A stretch of DNA of 8,462 nucleotides. Origin: an uncultured Prevotella sp. (GTDB lineage: Bacteria > Bacteroidota > Bacteroidia > Bacteroidales > Bacteroidaceae). The stretch lies in the NCBI GenBank assembly GCA_947303825.1, contig CAMYZK010000096.1, positions 1-8,462 of the forward strand, written 5' to 3'. Shown one piece after another: positions 1 through 7,099 of this stretch. The notes under the pieces were generated by a model. That model ran no database searches and was not told where the DNA came from. It was given only the letters and a program-made list of their open reading frames with translations. The position numbers and the translations under genes were made by a program. Position 1 is the first letter of the stretch. Every line of letters begins with the position of its first letter.

Positions 1-1908
1 TTCGTCGTTACGGCTGGGGTTCAGACTGCTCACCACCTCGTACTCTCCATTCTGATTGTGCCACACAGCGTCAATGGCACCACCGTCAGTGCCTATCTTT
101 GAAGCGAGGAAAGATATTCTGGTGGGGCGAAAGAAGAACCCCTCCCTCATGTTGATGCTGTATTTCACGGCGTTGTCGTCGTTGGCCGTAGCTTCGTTGT
201 CTATGGTGTGCGAGATTTCTGCAAACCTCACCCCGTTGATGCTTCGGCTCTTGTTGTAGCTCACGTTGCTGCCGAAAGTCTGGCTGGCAGAAGCCACGTA
301 ACCAGAAACCTCGCTGCTGATGTTTACCTCAGCGATGTCGTTGCCAAAGGGCCACGCTATGTTGCCCTTCTGCAGCAGCGTCTTGCCCGGCTCAGACCCG
401 TCGTCGGCCATTTCCTTGTACTTGCGTTCTCCCATTTCCACGCCGCCGGCATTCTGGGCAGTGGTGATGTTTTCCACCAGCGAGTTTAGATAGACCTCAA
501 GCATGGTATAGCCCTGGGCGTTGAGCTGGAGGGCATCTGCGGCATCGGTGTTGTCCAGGCCGTGGCTGTCTTCCCACGAGTCGGGAATGCCGTCGCCATC
601 GGTATCGGTGATGGTGCCGCGCTGGTTCAGTGTAGGCCATGCGCTCCAACTGTCGTCGGCATCGGCAGGGCGGTTGTCATCCTGCGAATTGACAAATCCC
701 TTGCTCAGGTCCTTGCCTGTATAGGTGGCAGCACCGTTGCGGGCATCGCTGACCATCAGCTCGTCGAAGCTGTCACGGCTCTTAGAGGCACCGGCGTAGT
801 CGAGCACACGGGCGTAGGCATCGTCGGCAGAGTGTGTCGTTGTACAGACAAAAGGAATAGGCTCGTCAATCTTCATGGTGTCGCGCGTAACGCTGGTAAA
901 CGTACCATCGTTGTCGCTGCTTGATATCTGGTTGTAGATGCCGTTAGCCCAGTTGTTGGCAGCCACGTCGCTGTACTTGGAGTTCTTGTTGCCTTCTACG
1001 AAGAACTTGCCCCAGATGTGCCAGGCTGGTTTATAGGCCGGGTTGTTGGTAACATATTCGGTGGTGCGTATGCCTATTCCGGCAATGCGCTTTCCTTTAT
1101 TGCCGGAAGGCGAGCCGGGGCCAGGCTTGTAGTAGTTGTTCACCACGTTGACCTTCATGGCCTCGCCGCCATAGCAGCCGTTTCCTCCGAAATTGTAGAT
1201 GACATTGTTGCGGTAGTCCATGCGCTCGTCCATCTGGGTGGTGGGACGAGGGCCGAAGCGTGGGGTGCGTGAGGTGTGGTGGGCCACCAGATTGTGGTGG
1301 AACGATGCTCCCGAGCCACCCCAGTTGCCTCCATAGCCGTGGTTGCCTTTGGAGTGTCCGGCAGCCACCAGACTCTGTGCCACCAGGCACCACTGCACCG
1401 TGGTGTTCTTGTTGCCAAGCACCGAAAGGCACTCGTCAATGCTCCAGCTCACCGAGCACTGGTCCATGGCTCCGAAGCCGTCCCATCCGGCGGCTCCGTC
1501 TTGCCGCCCATATTTGTTGCCAAGGCGGAAACGCATGTAGCGCACAATGACGTTGCTGCCCTTGATAGAGCAGGGGTAGTCGGCAATGCAGATGCCGTCG
1601 CCGGGAGCCGTTTGTCCGGCCACGGTGGTGTTGCCGGTGATGGCCAGTGCCGACTTCAGGTGAATGGTTCCGCTAACATCGAAGACAATGGTCTTGGCTC
1701 CTTTCTGGCCTAGAGCCCAGCGCAGTGAGCCTGTACCCGAGTCGTTGAGGTTGGTGACGTGGTAGACACTGCCACCGCGTCCGCCAGTGACATAACGTCC
1801 GTAACCCTCGGCACCTGGGAAGGCTGGGGTTTTCTCTTCTTGTGCCAATGCAGGTGTGCCCAGTGTCAGGGCAAGAGCTGCAAAAGCAATAATCTGTTTT
1901 AGCTTCAT
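1..1908 (-). CDS. Secreted PL1-family pectate lyase, 3' end cut off by window edge
   Basis: Open frame of 636 codons from an ATG at 1906-1908 that runs off the left edge without a stop, so the C-terminus is missing. Residues 1-22 are a signal peptide (MKLKQ, hydrophobic core, cleavage after ALA-Q). The PL1 parallel beta-helix spans about 29-390: it opens with FPGAEGYGRYVTGGRGG, then GQTAPGDGICIADYP (98-112), CSVSWSIDECLS (151-162), GYGGNWGG (191-198) and SRTPRFG (213-219), whose arginines probably include the catalytic base. A TSP3-like calcium repeat DTDGDGIPDSWED lies at 435-447, followed by a short helix-like segment (YTMLEVYLNSLV). Residues from about 505 form another beta-rich module ending FRPTRISFLASKIGTDGG, of a kind I recall from Prevotella pectinases but cannot name. 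Expected role: calcium-dependent eliminative cleavage of polygalacturonate outside the cytoplasm. Oddity: the usual MDH motif reads MDQ (149-150). Family call is strong, activity less so. Confidence 0.93.
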   Translation of the reverse strand, partial: MKLKQIIAFAALALTLGTPALAQEEKTPAFPGAEGYGRYVTGGRGGSVYHVTNLNDSGTGSLRWALGQKGAKTIVFDVSGTIHLKSALAITGNTTVAGQTAPGDGICIADYPCSIKGSNVIVRYMRFRLGNKYGRQDGAAGWDGFGAMDQCSVSWSIDECLSVLGNKNTTVQWCLVAQSLVAAGHSKGNHGYGGNWGGSGASFHHNLVAHHTSRTPRFGPRPTTQMDERMDYRNNVIYNFGGNGCYGGEAMKVNVVNNYYKPGPGSPSGNKGKRIAGIGIRTTEYVTNNPAYKPAWHIWGKFFVEGNKNSKYSDVAANNWANGIYNQISSSDNDGTFTSVTRDTMKIDEPIPFVCTTTHSADDAYARVLDYAGASKSRDSFDELMVSDARNGAATYTGKDLSKGFVNSQDDNRPADADDSWSAWPTLNQRGTITDTDGDGIPDSWEDSHGLDNTDAADALQLNAQGYTMLEVYLNSLVENITTAQNAGGVEMGERKYKEMADDGSEPGKTLLQKGNIAWPFGNDIAEVNISSEVSGYVASASQTFGSNVSYNKSRSINGVRFAEISHTIDNEATANDDNAVKYSINMREGFFFRPTRISFLASKIGTDGGAIDAVWHNQNGEYEVVSSLNPSRNDE

Positions 1909-1960
1909 AATAGTTTGTGTTATTTGATTCAAGTTTCTTAAGTTCTTTCACCGCTTTGCT

Positions 1961-1980
1961 ACGATAGCGTATCCTATCGT
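1961..1980 (-). promoter_or_regulatory. Perfect 7-bp hairpin in the leader of the left lyase gene
   Basis: In the 120-bp gap between the two lyase genes, ACGATAG and CTATCGT form a perfect 7-bp inverted repeat around a 6-nt loop, with its inner edge about 52 bp before the ATG at 1908. No T-run follows on either strand, so it does not look like an intrinsic terminator. It could be an operator half-site pair, an RNA hairpin that stabilises or separates parts of a polycistronic message, or chance. I could not find a convincing Bacteroidales promoter (TAnnTTTG with an upstream TTG element) in the gap. The rest of the gap is unremarkable and A-rich just before the start codon, as usual for this phylum. 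Confidence 0.4.
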
Positions 1981-2028
1981 TGCCGAGCACTTTACAACCA
2001 CAGATTGTGCATATTCACTTGTGAGCAC

Positions 2029-4185
2029 TCATTTGATTATTATTTTCTTTCCGTTGACTATATAGAGACCTAGATTATATGTTTTTTTGTTTCCGGCTAC
2101 TGTTCCGTTGAGACGATATGTTCTCGTGGTGTAGGTGGGTTCTCCAACAGTGACTTCTGTGGGAGAAATACTTGCTTCTTCATTTTCCTCCTCCAAGTAT
2201 ATGCGTATGGTAGGTGAGTTGCCTTGGAAGGTGATGGTGAGGTCTTTGCCGCTAACTACTTCATTTATGGGGATGGTAATGTCGGTGCGGCTACCACTTT
2301 CAGCAGAGATAGTATAGGTGCCTGTGGAATACTTCTGACCGTTGAGCTCGGTAATGCTGATGTCATTGCCAGTATAGTTGGAATAGCCGTAGATGCGCAC
2401 AGCCTTGGCCTTTATTGTTGTCGGCACTCCTATCTTGTACTGCTGGGCGCGTAACTTCAGTGTGCGTTCGTTGCCTGTGCCACCGCTGATACCACCGGTA
2501 CCGCTCATTGTAACGTCATCGGCAAAGAGCTGTCGGCTTTTCTTTTTGTCAAATCCCTTGAAGGTGAGCTGTGATATTTCATGTTCCCACGGCATGCGGC
2601 GCAGGCAAGTTATGGTAGGCTCTTCAACACCTTGTACCTCGCCATCCTCCAAGCAGTGGGCGTTCCACTCTCGGCGTTTCTTGTTGCTCTGGTCCATGAA
2701 TATCTCTACGTAGCTATAGCCTTTCCATGAGACGTTGCTGCCTTTGTATATGGTGGCACCGTCACTGGCATCGTAGGGATCCAGTCCCCACATGTCTTCT
2801 GCAGAATCACTTATTCCATCGCCGTCGCTGTCGGTATATCCTTGCGGTGATGTGTTGAGAATGGGCCATGCACCGTTCTCTACCTGTGATGCACTGAGTT
2901 GGCCGTTGGTTACATTGTCGCTTTGCTTGTCTATCATGCCGTAGGTGCCGCCGTTTGTGCCAGAACGCACACTGCCCCAGCGACGGTCTACCTGGTCTAC
3001 AATCATTTCGTCTATACAGTCACGGTAGAGTGAGGCTCCGGCATACTCTAGAACCATCTGGTAGGCTAGATCTACCGGGTGGGTGGTTACATGGACAAAC
3101 TCGTGGGGCTGGCGCAGGTGTATGGTGTCACGGGTAACACTTGTCCATGTGCCGTCCTGACCGCTAGCATCAACCTGATTCACTATGCCAACAGTCCAGT
3201 TGTCGTTGTTCATGTCGTTGTGTTCAGGGTTGAAGTTGTCGCTCACATAGAAGTGCCCCCATTTGTGCAGGTCGTGTGCAAAGGCAGGATAAGTTGAGAT
3301 GTACGAATTGGAGCGTATGTTTGGTGCACAGATACGCTTCTGTATGTTTGCTGAACGCTGGCTGGTCATGGGGCCAGGCTTATAGTAGTTGCCCACGAAG
3401 TTTACGTCGATTGCCTCGGCACCGTAGCAGCCGTTGCCTCCCCAGTTGTAGAACACGTTGTTGCGCAGGTCACAGTAGTCATTGGTCTCAGGATCAGTAT
3501 CGCCGCCCAGACGAGGCACGCGACTGTTACACTGTGCGATGAGGTTATGGTGGAACGACACGTTTGTCCCTCCCCAGTTGCCTCCGTAGCCGTGGGCACC
3601 CTTAGAGTGACCGGCATCATTTAGGGCCTGCTCTACCATGCACCACTGTATGGTGATGTTGGTGGCAGCACTGATGCTTAGGCATTCGTCAATGCTCCAA
3701 CTCACGGAGCAGTGGTCCATAATGACGTTATTAGCTCCGTTAAAGCCAAAGCCGTCTCCTTCATGGTGCTGCACCTCCCTCTGTCCGAGTCGGAATCGCA
3801 GATAGCGAATTATGGCGTTCTCGCATGAGATCGTGACGGGATAATCGGCTAGGCAGATGCCATCTCCAGGGGCTGTCTGTCCAAGAATGGTGAGGTCGCC
3901 ACAGTCGAAGCATAGGGCCGACTTAAGGTATATGGTGCCGCAAACAGAAAAAGTGACAATCTTCTTGCCAGGCTGCTTCACAGCCCAGCGCAGCGTCCCT
4001 TCCTTAAGGTTGTTTTCATCGCAGTCGTCAAGAGAAGTTACTACATAGGTCTTTCCGCCGCGCCCTCCAGTAGCATAGCGTCCATAGCCCTCGGCAGTGG
4101 GGAAGGCTAATTGAGGGGTCTGAGCTTCCATAGTCAAGCTGGGAAGCAAAGCCAGAGCACAAACGACGAATAAATGTTTTAGCAT
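2029..4185 (-). CDS. Secreted PL1-family pectate lyase with C-terminal sorting-like tail
   Basis: Complete 718-residue protein. The ATG at 4183-4185 is chosen because it begins a clean signal peptide (residues 1-21, MLKHLFVV, ending MEA-Q). The PL1 beta-helix covers about 26-400: FPTAEGYGRYATGGRGG, GQTAPGDGICLADYP (102-116), MDHCSVSWSIDECLS (156-170) with D157, H158 and D166 as likely calcium-site or active-site residues, GYGGNWGG (199-206) and SRVPRLGG (221-228). A TSP3-like repeat DSDGDGISDSAED is at 452-464. Residues 550-665 form a beta-rich module, possibly carbohydrate-binding. The last residues, GLYIVNGKKIIIK, resemble a type IX secretion type A sorting tail, suggesting surface display. 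Role: eliminative cleavage of homogalacturonan-type pectin. It lies 26 bp after the upstream GH2 gene, with an A-rich leader and no room for a promoter, so co-transcription is likely. It is a clear paralogue of the next gene and keeps the motif that gene has altered. Confidence 0.95.
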   Translation of the reverse strand: MLKHLFVVCALALLPSLTMEAQTPQLAFPTAEGYGRYATGGRGGKTYVVTSLDDCDENNLKEGTLRWAVKQPGKKIVTFSVCGTIYLKSALCFDCGDLTILGQTAPGDGICLADYPVTISCENAIIRYLRFRLGQREVQHHEGDGFGFNGANNVIMDHCSVSWSIDECLSISAATNITIQWCMVEQALNDAGHSKGAHGYGGNWGGTNVSFHHNLIAQCNSRVPRLGGDTDPETNDYCDLRNNVFYNWGGNGCYGAEAIDVNFVGNYYKPGPMTSQRSANIQKRICAPNIRSNSYISTYPAFAHDLHKWGHFYVSDNFNPEHNDMNNDNWTVGIVNQVDASGQDGTWTSVTRDTIHLRQPHEFVHVTTHPVDLAYQMVLEYAGASLYRDCIDEMIVDQVDRRWGSVRSGTNGGTYGMIDKQSDNVTNGQLSASQVENGAWPILNTSPQGYTDSDGDGISDSAEDMWGLDPYDASDGATIYKGSNVSWKGYSYVEIFMDQSNKKRREWNAHCLEDGEVQGVEEPTITCLRRMPWEHEISQLTFKGFDKKKSRQLFADDVTMSGTGGISGGTGNERTLKLRAQQYKIGVPTTIKAKAVRIYGYSNYTGNDISITELNGQKYSTGTYTISAESGSRTDITIPINEVVSGKDLTITFQGNSPTIRIYLEEENEEASISPTEVTVGEPTYTTRTYRLNGTVAGNKKTYNLGLYIVNGKKIIIK

Positions 4186-4211
4186 ATTAGTCGTAGTTTT
4201 TGTTTGTCTTG

Positions 4212-7097
4212 CTATTCAAAACGTAGGTTTAATGAGTAGTTGTGCACGCCCTTTGTCCAGACTGGCTGTGCCGATGGGCCGTTGAGGTCGGTAGTGTTCA
4301 CCTTGTTGCGCACAGCGGGGATGACGCTGAGCATTGCAATGCCCGTCTGTGGCAGGTCGTAGAGTATATGGTCGCGCCCGTCGCGAGGTGTGTAGATGCC
4401 AACGTATTTGTCGTGTTGTGGGAAGATGCCAATATTTCCCTCTGTGGTTTCAAGTTGCATCCATCTTACACCGTCGAAGTATCCCTTGAACTCGGGGTAG
4501 TCCCAGCTCTCACCGGGAACAGGGTCATTGTAGTCATTTTGCCAGTAGCCTAGCTGTGGCCCCTGCATGCGGTTCTGCCACACACGGTAGGGGCCACGGC
4601 CCACCCAGCGTTTGCTCTTCACTTTCTCTTCGGGGTAGTCAAAACAGATGCCCATGAGGTCGATGACACCGTTGAAGTAGCACCGAGCATTGATGCTCAG
4701 TCCATTGTTTGTGACATAATACTGTATTTCCTGCATAGACCCATGGCTGTAGGTGGCAGTCACCTTAGGCCCGTCTATCTTGAATCCTTCAAAATGGCCT
4801 TGGTCAGCATACTCTGTGTATTGTGTCTTCTTCTTGAACGCCTCCTTGTCGTCATGGTTGTAGAAACCGTCTTGTGAGCGGTCGGAGCGCTTTGCGGCCA
4901 CAAATCGCGGGCCGTCGCTCATGCTGTAGTGGCGTTTTCCCGCATCTATTCCCGTAAGCCTTCCTGTTGCTTTAGAGAAAGTGTATGTGTAGCTGCTGTT
5001 TGAGACTATGAGCGCATTGTCGGTATCTGATACTTTCAGTTCGATGTTTGAACTCTTCATCTCGCCGTCTCTGAATTGTTCTATGGGGAAGCTCCATGTC
5101 ATCAGCTCATGGTTGTTGGGATCAGTTGCCGTTATCTCAATACAGTCGCTGTTGTCCAAGACATTTGTGTCGTTAAACAGGATTGTTGATTTTCCTCCGG
5201 GCTCTAAGTGATTAAGGCTATATGGCTGTAGCGAGAGAGTTCCCTCTTTCACCACAGACACATTGCTCTCGCCATAGTCGGGCAAATTGAGAAAGCGGTA
5301 GGTGAGGCGGCAGTCGGCCAGGCTGGTAAAGTCAAAATGATTGAATACGATGAGTGATATCCTGTCATTGGAGCATTCTTCTTTTTCTATCTGTATGGGG
5401 CACCACACTTCGCATATTGTATAGAACGAGCCCTCTTTCTCCCCATGCGGCCCCACGATGCCGTCGCTGCCGAAGTTGCCGACGGGGTCGAGCAGGCCAT
5501 CCTTGTCGGTGCGCAGCACAGCTTGATCCATCAAGTCCCAGAGGAATCCACCGGCGCAGCGTGGATTAGACATCATCAGTTCCCAATAGTCCTTCAGACC
5601 GGCACCATGTCCGCCGTCGTAGAGGCCATGCAGAAACTCGGTAGGCATGAAGATTTCCTTCTGGCGCATATACTCGGCAGTCTCGCCCCACGAGCGGTAA
5701 TGCTTTGTCTCGAAATCATTGCGGTTGGCCCAGGGGTAGAGCACGACGCGCTGTTGTGGGTTTAGCTTGGTGAAGACCTGCTCCAGCTCGTAGTTGAACC
5801 CGCCCTCGTTGCCATTGCTCCAGAAGATGATGCTGGGGTGGTTGACATCGCGTGTCACCATCTCCTCAACAATCTGTGAGCCGACGACAGTCTCGTGGGC
5901 CCAGTGCCATCCCGGCTGCTCGCACTCCACGTAGAGTCCCAGCGAGTCGCAGGCATCGAGAAATTCCGGGTCGGCAGGGTAGTGGGAGAGGCGCACGGCG
6001 TTCATGTTCATCGACTTGATGAGCTTCACGTCTTCAATGTTCTTCGCTTTGGAGAGGGTGCGGCCAGTCTCCGGTCGGAAGGAGTGGCGGTTTACACCCT
6101 TCAATATGACTTTCCGTCCGTTGATGAAGACACCATCGTCATCGCATTCATAGACGTGGGATGTGCGGGGAGCGGCGGGGAGGGACTGCGCATAGCTGTG
6201 ACGGTACTCGATGGTGCGGAAGCCGAAGCGCTGACGCTCCACATGTAGCACTTTACCCTGGCTGTCGGCTAGTGTGAAGACAGCTGTATAGAGATAGGGT
6301 GTCTCGGCAGTCCAGAGCTTTGGATTCTCCAAACGGAATTCGACTTTGGCCTTGTCGCTGGAGATGATATAGATAGGACTGGTATGCATCTTCTTACCCT
6401 GTGCATCAATAATGTCGACGGTCACTCTTGAAGCATTAACAGCACGGTTAAGGTATACGTCGGCCGTGAAGAAGCCGTCGGCTTTAGCATCGATGGCTAC
6501 ACGCCTGATGTTCTGCATGGGCTTGGCAACGATGAAGACAGGACGCCAGATGCCTCCGAAGTTCCAGTAGTCAGCGCGGCGTTCTGCCAGGTTTACTTTA
6601 GGATCGCTACTTTCCTTGAGAACCTCTACCTCCAGGCTGTTCTTCTTCGTCCCGAAGAACACACGGTCGCTGACGTCAATGGTGTGGCGGGTGAATCCTC
6701 CCTGATAAGTGCCATTGCCAGCCTTGCGCCCATTGATAGTGACGCGGCATTCTGTGAAGACTGCTTCAAACACCAGCTCTATTTGTCGCCCCTCCCACTG
6801 CTTGGGAAGCGTGAATTCGGTTTTGTAGTATCCCTTCTCTTCGGCTATGCCCTCGGGCGTGGCCTTGCCGTAGAAACGCATGCCGTATTGATAGGTGCCG
6901 AAACCTTGCAACTCCCAGCATGAGGGCACGCCAATCTTTGTCCACTCACCGGCACGTCGGCCGTCGGAGCACTTGAAGTCCCACTCAACCATGTCATCAC
7001 AGCCATGTCCGGAGAGATATAGCCGTTCTGTTTCTTGAGCGCTGGAAGAAATAAAAGATAATAGACAAAAGGTGAATGACAGGCAAAGGCTTCTCAT
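4212..7097 (-). CDS. Secreted GH2 glycoside hydrolase (beta-galactosidase-like)
   Basis: Complete 961-residue protein. The ATG at 7095-7097 opens a signal peptide (hydrophobic core about 4-17, likely cleavage SSA-QE at 20/21); no lipobox cysteine is seen. Order of domains: N-terminal sugar-binding jelly roll (about 30-190, with GVPSCWELQGFG and a YWNFGGIWRPV strand), immunoglobulin-like domain (195-295), TIM barrel (about 318-565), then two or more beta-sandwich domains to the end, including WVGRGPYRVWQNR at 831-843. In the barrel, GVNRHSF (334-340) and the NAVRLSHYP motif (366-374) are typical of GH2. The acid/base is predicted to be E431 in SNGNEGG and the nucleophile E487 in PTEFLHG. Retaining hydrolysis of a terminal beta-linked sugar is expected. 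The nucleophile region departs from classical LacZ (EYAHAMGN), so galactose is only the default guess; arabinopyranose or uronic acids are alternatives known in GH2. Two bp separate it from the upstream GH2 gene, implying translational coupling. Confidence 0.93.
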   Translation of the reverse strand: MRSLCLSFTFCLLSFISSSAQETERLYLSGHGCDDMVEWDFKCSDGRRAGEWTKIGVPSCWELQGFGTYQYGMRFYGKATPEGIAEEKGYYKTEFTLPKQWEGRQIELVFEAVFTECRVTINGRKAGNGTYQGGFTRHTIDVSDRVFFGTKKNSLEVEVLKESSDPKVNLAERRADYWNFGGIWRPVFIVAKPMQNIRRVAIDAKADGFFTADVYLNRAVNASRVTVDIIDAQGKKMHTSPIYIISSDKAKVEFRLENPKLWTAETPYLYTAVFTLADSQGKVLHVERQRFGFRTIEYRHSYAQSLPAAPRTSHVYECDDDGVFINGRKVILKGVNRHSFRPETGRTLSKAKNIEDVKLIKSMNMNAVRLSHYPADPEFLDACDSLGLYVECEQPGWHWAHETVVGSQIVEEMVTRDVNHPSIIFWSNGNEGGFNYELEQVFTKLNPQQRVVLYPWANRNDFETKHYRSWGETAEYMRQKEIFMPTEFLHGLYDGGHGAGLKDYWELMMSNPRCAGGFLWDLMDQAVLRTDKDGLLDPVGNFGSDGIVGPHGEKEGSFYTICEVWCPIQIEKEECSNDRISLIVFNHFDFTSLADCRLTYRFLNLPDYGESNVSVVKEGTLSLQPYSLNHLEPGGKSTILFNDTNVLDNSDCIEITATDPNNHELMTWSFPIEQFRDGEMKSSNIELKVSDTDNALIVSNSSYTYTFSKATGRLTGIDAGKRHYSMSDGPRFVAAKRSDRSQDGFYNHDDKEAFKKKTQYTEYADQGHFEGFKIDGPKVTATYSHGSMQEIQYYVTNNGLSINARCYFNGVIDLMGICFDYPEEKVKSKRWVGRGPYRVWQNRMQGPQLGYWQNDYNDPVPGESWDYPEFKGYFDGVRWMQLETTEGNIGIFPQHDKYVGIYTPRDGRDHILYDLPQTGIAMLSVIPAVRNKVNTTDLNGPSAQPVWTKGVHNYSLNLRFE

Positions 7098-7099
7098 AA

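Noticed and set aside
1276..1713. 145-codon open frame on the plus strand opposite the left lyase
   Set aside because: It lies wholly antisense to a well-supported PL1 gene; such frames are common opposite GC-rich coding DNA. The translation shows no recognisable domain or leader.
1961..1980. Intrinsic terminator between the two lyase genes
   Set aside because: The stem is only 7 bp and AT-containing, and no run of T follows on either strand.
1673..1990. 105-codon minus-strand frame spanning the gap and the start of the left lyase
   Set aside because: It is out of frame with the lyase, and its translation loses all family motifs that the 1908 start preserves.
1909..2028. Bacteroidales promoter before the left lyase
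   Set aside because: No convincing TAnnTTTG element with an upstream TTG box could be found by eye; a weak or variant promoter is not excluded.
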